Source: Sphingomonadaceae bacterium
GTDB taxonomy: Bacteria; Pseudomonadota; Alphaproteobacteria; Sphingomonadales; Sphingomonadaceae
Reading direction: 5' to 3'
DNA: 64,000 bases
NCBI GenBank assembly: GCA_021732525.1
Contig: JAKFUU010000032.1
Coordinates: 1-64,000, forward strand
The translations under genes and the position numbers were made by a program. Shown piece after piece: positions 47,403-55,587 of the stretch; the stretch's first letter is position 1; each line of letters starts with the position of its first letter. Below the pieces are notes generated by a model. It worked only from the letters and a program-made list of their open reading frames with translations. It was not told where the DNA came from and ran no database searches.

Positions 47403-49030
47403 ATCCGGAACACCCCAAAGCGGGGTGCCTCCTCGACCGGCGCATTTAACGCCGTCGCCAACGCCAACGCCAACACATCCCTTGTCTGCGCCGGGTCGAT
47501 AATCCCGTCGTCCCACAACCGAGCCGTCGCATAATAGGGGTTGCCTTCGTCTTCATATTTCTGGCGGATCGGGGCTTTGAAGGCTTCGGCCTCTTCCGCT
47601 GTCCACGAACCCGCATCCCTATGCACCGTCGCCAGCACGCTTGCCGCCTGTTCGCCGCCCATCACGCTGATCCGGGCGTTTGGCCAGGTGAAGAGGAAGC
47701 GCGGGGAATAGGCCCGCCCGCACATGCCATAATTGCCTGCGCCAAAGCTGCCGCCGATCAGCACCGTGATCTTGGGCACGCTCGCCGTCGCCACTGCCGT
47801 CACCAGCTTCGCGCCATGCTTAGCGATGCCCTCTGCCTCATATTTGCCGCCGACCATGAAGCCGCTGATATTCTGGAGGAACAGCAGGGGTATCCGCCGC
47901 TGGCAAGCGAGTTGAATGAAATGCGCGCCTTTGACCGCGCTTTCGCTGAACAGCACGCCGTTGTTGGCGAGGATCGCGACCGGCATCCCCCAGATATGCG
48001 CAAAGCCGCAGACGACGGTGGTGCCATAAAGCGCCTTAAACTCGTGAAACTCGCTGCCGTCGACCAGCCGCGCGATCACCTCATGCACGTCATAGGGCGC
48101 GCGGACATCTTGGGGGATGATGCCGTAAAGCTCTTCCGCGTCATATTTGGGCGGGCGGGGCGAGCCCCCTCCACCATGCCCAAAAGAGCCTTGGGCATGG
48201 TCCCCCTCCCCGTTCCGGGGAGGATTTAGATGCGAGATTATATCCCGCACAATCGTCAACGCATGTTCGTCATTCTCCGCCAGATGATCTACCACGCCCG
48301 ATTTGCGCGCGTGGAGATCGCCGCCGCCCAGATCCTCGGCGCTGATTTCCTCGCCCGTCGCGGCCTTGACCAATGGCGGCCCGGCGAGGAAGATCGTGCC
48401 CTGACCCCGCACGATCACGCTCTCATCCGACATGGCGGGCACATAGGCCCCGCCTGCGGTACAGCTGCCCATCACGCAGGCAATTTGCGGGATTTGCTTG
48501 GCGGACATATTCGCCTGATTGAAGAAAATCCGCCCGAAATGGTCGCGGTCAGGGAATACTTCGTCCTGATGCGGCAAATTCGCGCCGCCGCTATCGACGA
48601 GGTAAATGCACGGCAAGTGGTTGGCCTCGGCAATCTCCTGCGCGCGCAGATGCTTTTTGACGGTCATCGGATAATAAGTGCCGCCCTTCACCGTCGCATC
48701 GTTGCACACGATCATGCACTGCCGCCCCGAAACGCGGCCAATCCCGGTGATCAGCCCCGCGCCGGGGACTTCATCATCATATAGGCCATTGGCGGCAAGC
48801 TGGCCGATTTCGAGGAAGGGACTGCCCGGATCGAGCAGCCGCTCGACGCGTTCGCGGGGGAGGAGCTTGCCGCGCGCAGTGTGGCGTTTGCGCGATTTCT
48901 CATTGCCGCCGAGTGCGGACTCAGCAACCTTTTCCCACAGCGCGTCCTTTAGCGCGCGGTTATGCGCCGCATTGGCGCGATATTGTTCGCTTTGGGGGTT
49001 GATGCTGGTTGGCAGGACTGGAGCGCTCAT
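47399..49030 (-). CDS. Methylcrotonyl-CoA carboxylase beta subunit
   Basis: This is the carboxyltransferase subunit. The 543-residue protein has the crotonase-like carboxyltransferase folds with [16 protein letters not shown], a family hallmark of MCC beta, [28 protein letters not shown] and [15 protein letters not shown]. Where related enzymes have a linker of about 15 residues before YDAEELYG there are 25 rich in Gly and Pro, encoded by an inserted palindromic repeat (48173-48223). The frame stays open, so it should still work. It is the first gene of the mccB-GNAT-mccA operon and acts in leucine catabolism. Confidence 0.93.
   Translation of the reverse strand: MSAPVLPTSINPQSEQYRANAAHNRALKDALWEKVAESALGGNEKSRKRHTARGKLLPRERVERLLDPGSPFLEIGQLAANGLYDDEVPGAGLITGIGRVSGRQCMIVCNDATVKGGTYYPMTVKKHLRAQEIAEANHLPCIYLVDSGGANLPHQDEVFPDRDHFGRIFFNQANMSAKQIPQIACVMGSCTAGGAYVPAMSDESVIVRGQGTIFLAGPPLVKAATGEEISAEDLGGGDLHARKSGVVDHLAENDEHALTIVRDIISHLNPPRNGEGDHAQGSFGHGGGGSPRPPKYDAEELYGIIPQDVRAPYDVHEVIARLVDGSEFHEFKALYGTTVVCGFAHIWGMPVAILANNGVLFSESAVKGAHFIQLACQRRIPLLFLQNISGFMVGGKYEAEGIAKHGAKLVTAVATASVPKITVLIGGSFGAGNYGMCGRAYSPRFLFTWPNARISVMGGEQAASVLATVHRDAGSWTAEEAEAFKAPIRQKYEDEGNPYYATARLWDDGIIDPAQTRDVLALALATALNAPVEEAPRFGVFRM
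48173..48223. repeat. Palindromic repeat inside mccB
   Basis: Two hairpins lie in the coding region. The first (48173-48201) pairs ACCATGCCCAA with TTGGGCATGGT, eleven perfect base pairs. The second (48205-48223) pairs CCTCCCCG with CGGGGAGG around TTC. CATGG...TCCCCCTCCCC and CGGGGAGGAT motifs like these are common intergenic repeats in sphingomonads, as I recall. Here the unit reads through in frame and encodes a Gly/Pro-rich linker between conserved domains of the beta subunit. Confidence 0.8.
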
Positions 49031-49040
49031 CTCCCTACCC

Positions 49041-49151
49041 CGTCATGCTGAACTTGTTTCAGCATCCATTTCTCCTCTCAAGCCCGGCCGTTAGAGGCGC
49101 GATGGACCCTAGAACGCAAGTCACCAAAGGTGAAACAAGTTCAGGGTGACG
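49041..49151. repeat. Two-hairpin intergenic repeat, copy 3
   Basis: The first arm is the TGCTGAA/TTCAGCA form as in copy 1. In the second arm the sequence ACCCTGAAACAAG is interrupted by about 20 extra bases (agaacgcaagtcaccaaagg at 49111-49130), which break the stem base-pairing at that point. The copy lies between mccB and ribH. Confidence 0.8.
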
Positions 49152-49212
49152 AATGTATGAGACACCAATTTATATATAACGGTGAAAACTGAAAATGGAA
49201 TGCGCAATTTAA

Positions 49213-49632
49213 TTACGCGAACTTCTCCTGCAGTTTGAGCAGCGCCATCGCCGCCTTCGCCGCTTCTCCGCCCTTGTCTTTTTGGGTAGGATCGGCGCGA
49301 ACGAGCGCCTGCGCTTCATTCTCTACCGTCAAAATGCCGTTGCCGATCGCGATGCCATCGATGGTCAGCGCCATGATCCCGCGCGCGCTTTCGCCCGCGA
49401 CGATCTCGAAATGATAGGTTTCGCCGCGAATGACCACGCCGATCGCGACAAAGCCGTCATATTCCCCGCTCTCTGCCGCCATCGCTATCGTGCCGGGAAT
49501 TTCGAGCGCGCCGGGGACGGTGATCACCTCCGCCTCATGCCCGGCCGTCTTGAGCGCGGCTTTCGCCCCGGCCACCAGCATATCGTTCAACGATCCATAG
49601 AATCGCGCTTCCACTATCAAAAATTTTGCCAT
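49213..49632 (-). CDS. ribH: 6,7-dimethyl-8-ribityllumazine synthase
   Basis: This enzyme makes the direct precursor of riboflavin from dihydroxybutanone phosphate and a pyrimidine. The 139 residues contain [40 protein letters not shown] (short core [12 protein letters not shown] and [12 protein letters not shown]), which are the substrate-binding regions of lumazine synthase. Length is normal for the alphaproteobacterial form. Its ATG overlaps the ribB stop (TAATG), so it is coupled with the enzyme that supplies its substrate. Confidence 0.95.
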   Translation of the reverse strand: MAKFLIVEARFYGSLNDMLVAGAKAALKTAGHEAEVITVPGALEIPGTIAMAAESGEYDGFVAIGVVIRGETYHFEIVAGESARGIMALTIDGIAIGNGILTVENEAQALVRADPTQKDKGGEAAKAAMALLKLQEKFA

Positions 49633-50933
49633 TATTCGCCTTTCGTGCCGGGTATCGCTCGTTCGCCTACTATGGAAAGGCCGTAACCTTCCAGCCCCAC
49701 TAAGGTGTGGTGCGTATTGGTGAGCAGGACCATATCCTGCACGCCCAGTTCGGTCAGTATCTGCGCGCCGCCGCCATAATCGCGCAGTTCCTCTATCTCG
49801 GGCGCGCCGGCGCTCTTGCCCTGCGCGCGCAATTGCATAAAGCGCGAGACGATGCCCTTCATCGGCTTATTGATCACCACCACGACGCCGCTGCCCTGCG
49901 CCGCAATGGCTTCCATTGAGCGCGACAATAACCCCGACCGCTCATTTTCTTCGCCAAAGACATCGACGAACATCGACATGGTATGCATGCGGACCAGCGT
50001 GGGCGTGGCGGGATCGACCCGGCCCTTAACCAAGGCCATGGTCTCATCCCCGCTCGCCTTGTTATAGAATGTCATCGCAGTCCAATCGCCACCCCAGCGG
50101 CTGTTAAATTTCATCTCTGCGCGCTTTTCGACCAGATGGTCATGTTTGCGGCGATAGGCTATGAGATCGCGGATCGTTCCCATTTTCAACTTATGCAGCC
50201 GGGCAAAACCGACCAAATCATCCATCCGCGCCATCGTGCCATCATCTTTCATAATCTCGCAAATCACGCTGGAGGGATTGAGGCCGGCAAGGCGGCTGAT
50301 ATCCACCCCCGCCTCGGTATGGCCCGCGCGCACCAGCACGCCGCCATCGCGCGCGATCAGCGGGAATATATGCCCCGGTGTGGTGATATCATCGCGCCCT
50401 TTTGCCGCGTCGATGGCCACCGAAACGGTCCGCGCCCGGTCCGCCGCGCTGATCCCTGTGGTCACTCCCTCGCGCGCTTCGATACTGGTGGTAAAGGCGG
50501 TTTCGTGGCGGGTGCCATTGGCGCGGCTCATTAGCTCCAGGCCCAATTCATCCACCCGCTTTTTGGTGAGCGTCAGGCAGATGAGGCCGCGGCCATGCGT
50601 GGCCATGAAATTGATCGCGTCGGGGGTTGCCATTTGCGCCGGGATCACCAGATCGCCCTCATTTTCGCGGTCTTCATCATCGACAAGGATATACATGCGC
50701 CCATTGCGCGCTTCTTCGATAATCTCCTCTATTGAAACCAGCGCGGGGGTATCGTCATTGGCAAACAGATAAGATTCGAGTTTTTTCAACGTGTCGGCGG
50801 TGGGGTTCCAACCCGGCTGTTCCAGATCGCGCAAACTATTGGCATGCAGGCCGGCGGCGCGGGCAAGGCCGGATTTGGACAAGCCGCCCTCGGTAACAAG
50901 GCCGCGCAATTTTTCGATCAATGATATAGACAT
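49632..50933 (-). CDS. ribB: HTH-RibB: DHBP synthase with N-terminal helix-turn-helix
   Basis: This is 3,4-dihydroxy-2-butanone-4-phosphate synthase, a step of riboflavin synthesis. Residues about 1-65 form an XRE/lambda-type helix-turn-helix ([20 protein letters not shown]). RibB follows at about 70-275 with [12 protein letters not shown] and [24 protein letters not shown], core [14 protein letters not shown]. The last 150 residues look like GTP cyclohydrolase II, but the zinc-binding cysteine motif (usually CLTGD... LRCDC) is replaced by [14 protein letters not shown], so that activity is probably lost. ATG 50933 is chosen over TTG 50945. It is coupled to ribH and faces a palindrome array upstream. 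Confidence 0.92.
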   Translation of the reverse strand: MSISLIEKLRGLVTEGGLSKSGLARAAGLHANSLRDLEQPGWNPTADTLKKLESYLFANDDTPALVSIEEIIEEARNGRMYILVDDEDRENEGDLVIPAQMATPDAINFMATHGRGLICLTLTKKRVDELGLELMSRANGTRHETAFTTSIEAREGVTTGISAADRARTVSVAIDAAKGRDDITTPGHIFPLIARDGGVLVRAGHTEAGVDISRLAGLNPSSVICEIMKDDGTMARMDDLVGFARLHKLKMGTIRDLIAYRRKHDHLVEKRAEMKFNSRWGGDWTAMTFYNKASGDETMALVKGRVDPATPTLVRMHTMSMFVDVFGEENERSGLLSRSMEAIAAQGSGVVVVINKPMKGIVSRFMQLRAQGKSAGAPEIEELRDYGGGAQILTELGVQDMVLLTNTHHTLVGLEGYGLSIVGERAIPGTKGE

Positions 50934-50987
50934 GGCAAAATCCAAGGTTAGAGTTGGGCATTATTGCGATCATAGGAGAGGGTCATC

Positions 50988-51036
50988 TCACATTATAATG
51001 TGATCGTCAATATACAATCACATCGAAATCACATTA
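50988..51036. promoter_or_regulatory. TCACAT palindrome and half-site array
   Basis: TCACATTATAATGTGA (50988-51003) is a perfect 16-bp palindrome. Two further TCACAT half-sites follow at 51018 and 51029, eleven bases apart, that is one helical turn. The array lies between divergent ribB (55 bases away) and a DUF2855 gene (16 to 49 bases away), so one protein could control both. The RibB helix-turn-helix is an obvious candidate but unproven. No FMN riboswitch is apparent in the 118-base gap. Confidence 0.65.
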
Positions 51037-51051
51037 TCGGGATCAATCTTC

Positions 51052-52125
51052 ATGGCGCAAACAATTTGGATCAACAAAGCCGACCTTTCGGAGCTGACCA
51101 TCCATGAAGAAGCCCTGCCGATGCTGGGTGAGGGCGAGGCGCGGCTTCGGATCGAGAGTTTTTCGGTGACCGCCAACAATGTGACCTATGCGGTTTCGGG
51201 CGGTAGCTTTGGCTATTGGAATTTCTTCCCGGCGGACGATGCTTTTGGGGTTGTGCCGGTGTGGGGTCATGCCGTGGTGGAACAGTCGCGGCATGACGCC
51301 CTGACCGTGGGTGAGCGGCTATATGGATTTTTGCCGATGGCCACGCATCTTGATATTCTGCCCGGAAAAATCACCGCCAGCGGCTTGTTTGACGCCGCGG
51401 CGCACCGATTGCCCATGTCGCCGATCTATAATCAATATAGCCGCCTGAACGCCGATCCCGAACATGATCCCGCGCGCGAGAATGAACGGATGATCTTTGC
51501 ACCCTTGTTCAAAACCGGATTTTTGATCGCAAGTTTCTTTGCGGGTGAAAATTGGTTTGGCGCGGAAAATTTGGTGATGACCAGCGCGTCGTCGAAAACC
51601 AGCATGAGCCTTGCCGTTTGCGCCCGCCGGTCCGCGCCGCATAGAAAGCGGATCGGCCTGACATCGCCGGGTAATGTCGCGTTTACCATAGGAACCGGGC
51701 TGTATGATGCGGTTTTGTCTTATGATGATATTGCTCGCCTGCCGCAGGTGCCCTCAGTATCGGTTGATTTTGCCGGTAACAGTTCGGTTTTGAACCAAAT
51801 CCATACGCATTTGGGCGATAATCTGAAATATAGCTGCCTGGTCGGTGCAACCCATGTTGACGGGCGGCTTGGCGGTGCCGGCGGCCTGACGGGGCCAAAA
51901 CCGGTGCTGTTTTTTGCGCCCGATCATGCCGTGGCGGCGGTGCGGGCGATGGGGCCGAAAGAGTTTGGCGTGGCGGTCGCCGAAAGCTGGAGCATATTTT
52001 TGGACGCGGTCGACGGCGCGCTCACAATGGAGGAGCGCCCCGGTATCCTATCGGCTGGACAGGCTTATCTCTCGATCTTGAAGAATGAGGCCGATCCTGC
52101 CCTTGGAGTTATTATCAAGCCTTAA
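51052..52125 (+). CDS. DUF2855 family protein
   Basis: This 357-residue protein fits DUF2855, a distant relative of medium-chain dehydrogenases: NNVTYAVSGGSFGYWNFFP (core TYAVSGGSFGYWNFFP), VWGHAVVEQS, LVMTSASSKTSMSLAV (core MTSASSKTSMSLA) and SVDFAGN. The cofactor-binding glycine motif is poor, so NAD(P) use is not certain. Function is unknown. It is alone, divergent from ribB, with the TCACAT array between them, and so may be co-regulated with riboflavin synthesis. The ATG lacks a strong ribosome-binding site. Confidence 0.85.
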   Translation: MAQTIWINKADLSELTIHEEALPMLGEGEARLRIESFSVTANNVTYAVSGGSFGYWNFFPADDAFGVVPVWGHAVVEQSRHDALTVGERLYGFLPMATHLDILPGKITASGLFDAAAHRLPMSPIYNQYSRLNADPEHDPARENERMIFAPLFKTGFLIASFFAGENWFGAENLVMTSASSKTSMSLAVCARRSAPHRKRIGLTSPGNVAFTIGTGLYDAVLSYDDIARLPQVPSVSVDFAGNSSVLNQIHTHLGDNLKYSCLVGATHVDGRLGGAGGLTGPKPVLFFAPDHAVAAVRAMGPKEFGVAVAESWSIFLDAVDGALTMEERPGILSAGQAYLSILKNEADPALGVIIKP

Positions 52126-52147
52126 AATTTATAGAGACCTTGCTGTA

Positions 52148-52522
52148 TCAATCTTGCAAGGCCCAATAATCAAAGGCCGCTTGCTGCAATTCCTTCAAGT
52201 AACGCCGCGCCGCGTGGCTTTCCCAATCGCCGACAAAATCATGCCGGCCAAGCCACCAACCCTGCCCCGGCAGATTGTCGCCCTCACGCACCACCAGACA
52301 CGCAAGTTCGGGTTGGCCCAGACCACGGCCACGCGCGTCGACCGCCTCCAGTATCTTGCATAAGGCGCGCATTTTGGGCCGGGTGAAATGAAACCCCATC
52401 AGCAACAGCAATTCTGAATAGCTGAAAACCTTGCCCTGCCGCGCGGCTTCTTTCAAAAGCAACGCAACCTCATCGACATTCATTCGGGAGGTTTTTTCCG
52501 CCGGATTTTCCGCCCCGCTCAT
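52148..52522 (-). CDS. Conserved hypothetical protein, 124 aa
   Basis: I cannot assign a function. The protein is soluble, has one cysteine pair in RALCKILEAVDARGRGLGQPELACLVV (core LCKILEAVDARGRG), and a GQGWW turn followed by an aromatic-rich tail (ARRYLKELQQAAFDYW). The SYSELLLLMGFHFTRPKMRALC part has the shape of a winged-helix or methyltransferase-like DNA-binding fold. Similar small proteins occur in sphingomonads; some are listed under doubtful names. It lies 15 bases after a nitronate monooxygenase gene on the same strand. Confidence 0.6.
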   Translation of the reverse strand: MSGAENPAEKTSRMNVDEVALLLKEAARQGKVFSYSELLLLMGFHFTRPKMRALCKILEAVDARGRGLGQPELACLVVREGDNLPGQGWWLGRHDFVGDWESHAARRYLKELQQAAFDYWALQD

Positions 52523-52537
52523 GTTATCCGGCTCATC

Positions 52538-53512
52538 TCAGGCTGCTATGCCGGCCAGGCGTTTGTGAATAATCGCATCGGCCTCCGCCATGATCCGGTC
52601 GATCAATTCCTTGCAGGTGGGGATATCGTTGATCAGCCCAGCGACCATGCCGCAAGACCATGCCCCTGCGTCCATTTCGCCCTGCATCATGATGCGGGGG
52701 TAAACACCTGCAACCTGTTCGATGACATCGGAAAATTGCAGATCTGCGCCTTTTTCCTTTTCGATTTCGAGCAATCGTTCCACCGCCGCATTGGTCATCA
52801 CCCGTTCGGTATTGCGTAAGGGGCGCATCACCAGGCGGGTGTCGAGTTCCGACGCGGCAACAATCGCCGCTTTCACATTGGCATGCACCGGCGCTTCCTG
52901 GGTGGCGATGAAGCGCGTGCCCATATTCATGCCGTCCGCGCCCATCGCCAGCGCCGCAACCAAGCTGCGCCCATCGGCCATGCCGCCCGACGCCACAAAG
53001 GGGATATCCAGCGCATCGGCGGCACGTGGCAGCAGGATCATATTGGGAATATCATCCTCGCCCGGATGCCCGCCGCATTCGAAACCGTCCACCGACACCG
53101 CGTCGCAGCCAATCGACTGCGCTTTCAAACTATGGCGCACGCTGGTGCATTTATGGATTACCTTGATGCCATGTTCCTTGAGCACGGGCAGCACCTGAAC
53201 CGGATTATTGCCCGCCGTTTCGACAACCGTTACGCCGCCTTCGATAATTGCCTTCACCATGCCCGGATAGTCTGGCTGATTAACCACCGGCAGGAAGGTG
53301 AGGTTCACGCCGAAAGGCTTGTCGGTCATATCTTTGCAGCGCGCGATTTCATTGGCGAGATCGGCGGCGGTTTTCTGCGTCAGCCCGGTGATGATACCCA
53401 GCCCGCCGGCATTCGAAACCGCCGCCGCCATTTCGGCAAAGCCGACATAATGCATGCCGCCTTGGATGATGGGATGTTCTATTCCAAACATTTCAGTGAT
53501 GCGCGTTTTCAT
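52538..53512 (-). CDS. Nitronate monooxygenase-family flavoprotein 1
   Basis: This TIM-barrel FMN enzyme of the nitronate monooxygenase/2-nitropropane dioxygenase family has 324 residues. It starts RITEMFGIEHPIIQGGMHYVG, core IEHPIIQGGMHYVG, then has SVDGFECGGHPGEDD (the conserved GxxxGGH), FVASGGMADG and GADGMNMGTRF. The catalytic His in GGHPGED is present. ATG 53512 is preceded by AAGGAATA. It is adjacent to a paralogue in the same direction. Substrate may be a nitroalkane or an unsaturated acyl-CoA-like compound. Confidence 0.88.
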   Translation of the reverse strand: MKTRITEMFGIEHPIIQGGMHYVGFAEMAAAVSNAGGLGIITGLTQKTAADLANEIARCKDMTDKPFGVNLTFLPVVNQPDYPGMVKAIIEGGVTVVETAGNNPVQVLPVLKEHGIKVIHKCTSVRHSLKAQSIGCDAVSVDGFECGGHPGEDDIPNMILLPRAADALDIPFVASGGMADGRSLVAALAMGADGMNMGTRFIATQEAPVHANVKAAIVAASELDTRLVMRPLRNTERVMTNAAVERLLEIEKEKGADLQFSDVIEQVAGVYPRIMMQGEMDAGAWSCGMVAGLINDIPTCKELIDRIMAEADAIIHKRLAGIAA

Positions 53513-53526
53513 GGGTTATTCCTTGG

Positions 53527-54465
53527 TTAATTGTGATAGCGGCTGGCCATGTCTTGCATCACAGCGTGAAATTCGGCGATCACTTCATCGACGATGGTTT
53601 TTACGGGCTTGACCGCGCCAATCCGGCCGGCGACCTGCCCCGACAGCGCGATGGCCGCCTCCATATCGCCGCCAAAATACAGATCGAGGATATTTTTCAT
53701 CTCGCCCATAATATTTTCGCTCGGCTTGGTCTCAAGCCGGCTGGTGCGTTCGGTCCGCAGGGCCCGCAGGGCGGGGCCGGGGCCGTGGCGGTTCAAAAAT
53801 ACCGTGTCGGTTTCCTGCGCATCGATAATCGCTTGCTTCCAGTTAGGATGCACTGGGCTTTCGGCGGCGCTGACCATGCGCGTACCCATCTGTATGCCTT
53901 CGGCGCCCAGCGCAAAGGCCGCGGCCATCGTCCGTCCGCAAGTCATACCGCCGGCGGCGATAATCGGCACTTCGGTGCGCTCGCGGATCAGCGGCAGGAG
54001 GACCATCAGCGCGACTTCTTTGGGGTTTTTGAAACCGCCGCCTTCGCCGCCTTCAACGACCAGCCCGTCGACACCGGCGTCGATCGCCTTCAATGCCCCC
54101 GCTAACGTGGGAACAACGTGAAAAACTGTCATTCCTGCCGCTTTCAACGCCGCGCAATATTTATTCGGATCACCCGCCGAAGTGGTGACAAATTTCACCC
54201 CTTGCGCCGCGACAAAATCGACAATGCCCGGATCACGGACAAAGGCCTGCGCGATATTCACGCCAAAGGGCTTGTCGGTGAGATCGGCCATCTTGGCAAT
54301 TTCACCGCGCACCTCGTCCAACGCGCCCGATGATGTTTCGATAATCCCCATTCCGCCCGCATTGGACATGGCCGACGCCAGCGGCGCGCGCGCAATCCAG
54401 CCCATTGGAGCCTGAACGACTGGATATTCAACGCCAAGCATTTCGGTGATACGGTTGCGGATCAT
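53527..54465 (-). CDS. Nitronate monooxygenase-family flavoprotein 2
   Basis: This is a second member of the same family, 312 residues from ATG 54465 (GGAGAAGAA upstream): VEYPVVQAPMGWIARAPLAS (core YPVVQAPMGWI), VEGGEGGGFKNP in place of the GGHPGE segment, and IIAAGGMTCGRTMAAAFALGAEGIQMGTR (core AAGGMTCGRTMA). The His of the classical active site is replaced in EGGEGGGF, so its reaction probably differs from paralogue 1. It is 14 bases upstream of gene 1 and likely co-transcribed. Confidence 0.85.
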   Translation of the reverse strand: MIRNRITEMLGVEYPVVQAPMGWIARAPLASAMSNAGGMGIIETSSGALDEVRGEIAKMADLTDKPFGVNIAQAFVRDPGIVDFVAAQGVKFVTTSAGDPNKYCAALKAAGMTVFHVVPTLAGALKAIDAGVDGLVVEGGEGGGFKNPKEVALMVLLPLIRERTEVPIIAAGGMTCGRTMAAAFALGAEGIQMGTRMVSAAESPVHPNWKQAIIDAQETDTVFLNRHGPGPALRALRTERTSRLETKPSENIMGEMKNILDLYFGGDMEAAIALSGQVAGRIGAVKPVKTIVDEVIAEFHAVMQDMASRYHN

Positions 54466-54575
54466 CTGTTTCTTCTCCAAATTGAGTCGCCGAACCGCAA
54501 CCTTTCGGAGATGCAGGTTTACGTCAAGCAAAGCTTGTGATTAGATGATATTGAGATTCTAAAAGGAGCAGGATA

Positions 54576-55418
54576 ATGGCCACTGCCGTAAAGGAAACCA
54601 GCAGCGCGCTGAAAATGGAGATGGGCTTTAACATCCCCGACCCCGCGCATGTCGACCGATTGGAGGGTAAAGTCTCCGCCGCGGAGTGGAAATTGCGCTG
54701 CGAATTGGCGGCGACTTACCGGCTTTGCGCGATGCATGGCTGGACCGATCTCGTTTTCACACATATTTCCGCGCGATTGCCCGATGAGGAGGGGGAGGAG
54801 CGATTTTTGATCAATCCCTACGGCGTATTCTTTGATGAAATGACGGCATCGTCGCTGGTCAAGATCGATCTGAATGGCAATATCAAACAGGATACGCCCT
54901 ATTTCATCAATCCGGCGGGTTTCACGATCCACAGCGCGGTGCACCATGCCCGCGCGGATGCCGGCTGCGTCATCCATGTGCATACGCCCTATGGTATCGC
55001 GGTATCGATCCAGAAAGCGGGCCTGCGCCGTTACTCGCAATTTTCGATGCAAGTGCAGGATGATGTCGCTTATCATGATTATGAAGGCATTGCGCTCGAT
55101 CTGGACGAACGCGATCGGTTGGTGGCCGACCTTGGCACGCATAGCCTGATGATCTTGCGCAACCATGGCACGCTCACCTTGGGCAAAAATTGCGCGATTG
55201 CCTTTTTGCGCATGTATTTCCTCGAAAATGCCTGCAAGACGCAGATTCTGGCGCAGGCGGTGGGCGGCGAAGACCGGCTGAATGAGGAGCCCGAAGCGAT
55301 GGGCAAGCGCGTCTATCAACAAGGGGCCAGCGCCTTTATTCCGGGGCTGGGTGATAATCTAATCTGGCCGGGGTTGATGCGCAAATTGTACCGAACCAAT
55401 CCGGGTTTCGATTATTAG
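54576..55418 (+). CDS. Class II aldolase/adducin-domain protein
   Basis: This is a zinc-dependent aldolase-type protein of 280 residues. The metal site is HVHTPYG near residues 133-139 plus the late RNHGTLTLG, and the acidic region VQDDVAYHDYEG. FTHISARLPDEEGEERFLINPYG (core THISARLP) is the family start. Members act as aldolases or decarboxylases, so the substrate is unknown. A good AAAGGAG precedes the ATG. Two monooxygenase genes are divergent; no gene overlaps it. It could also be a decarboxylase-type homologue. Confidence 0.85.
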   Translation: MATAVKETSSALKMEMGFNIPDPAHVDRLEGKVSAAEWKLRCELAATYRLCAMHGWTDLVFTHISARLPDEEGEERFLINPYGVFFDEMTASSLVKIDLNGNIKQDTPYFINPAGFTIHSAVHHARADAGCVIHVHTPYGIAVSIQKAGLRRYSQFSMQVQDDVAYHDYEGIALDLDERDRLVADLGTHSLMILRNHGTLTLGKNCAIAFLRMYFLENACKTQILAQAVGGEDRLNEEPEAMGKRVYQQGASAFIPGLGDNLIWPGLMRKLYRTNPGFDY

Positions 55419-55461
55419 GCCGTGTTGAGCTTCATTTTATAGATCGGGTAAGATCAACCAT

Positions 55462-55525
55462 TTCGTCACCCCCGCGCAGGCGGGGTCCATCACCCGGTGG
55501 GTAAATTTCGGCGGTCGGTGATGGA
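55462..55525. repeat. CCCCGC/GCGGGG and TCCATCACC hairpin repeat
   Basis: Two stems occur: CCCCGC-gcag-GCGGGG (55470-55485) and TCCATCACC...GGTGATGGA (55486-55525) with a 22-base loop. GTCACCCCCGC...GCGGGGTCCATC is a common intergenic repeat in this group. It lies between the class II aldolase and the EamA transporter genes and could terminate the aldolase transcript. Confidence 0.7.
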
Positions 55526-55587
55526 TTGATCTGCGATCACTGCGTTCCCCGCCTTGACAGGCCACACGCAATCTGCGCGATAACGCC

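Noticed and set aside
48173-48223. Frameshift or stop in mccB at the repeat
   Set aside because: The reading frame continues through the hairpins into the conserved YDAEELYG and onward without a stop.
50934-51051. FMN riboswitch before ribB
   Set aside because: The gap is only 118 bases and A/T-rich with the TCACAT sites; I see none of the conserved riboswitch pieces, and most riboswitches are longer.
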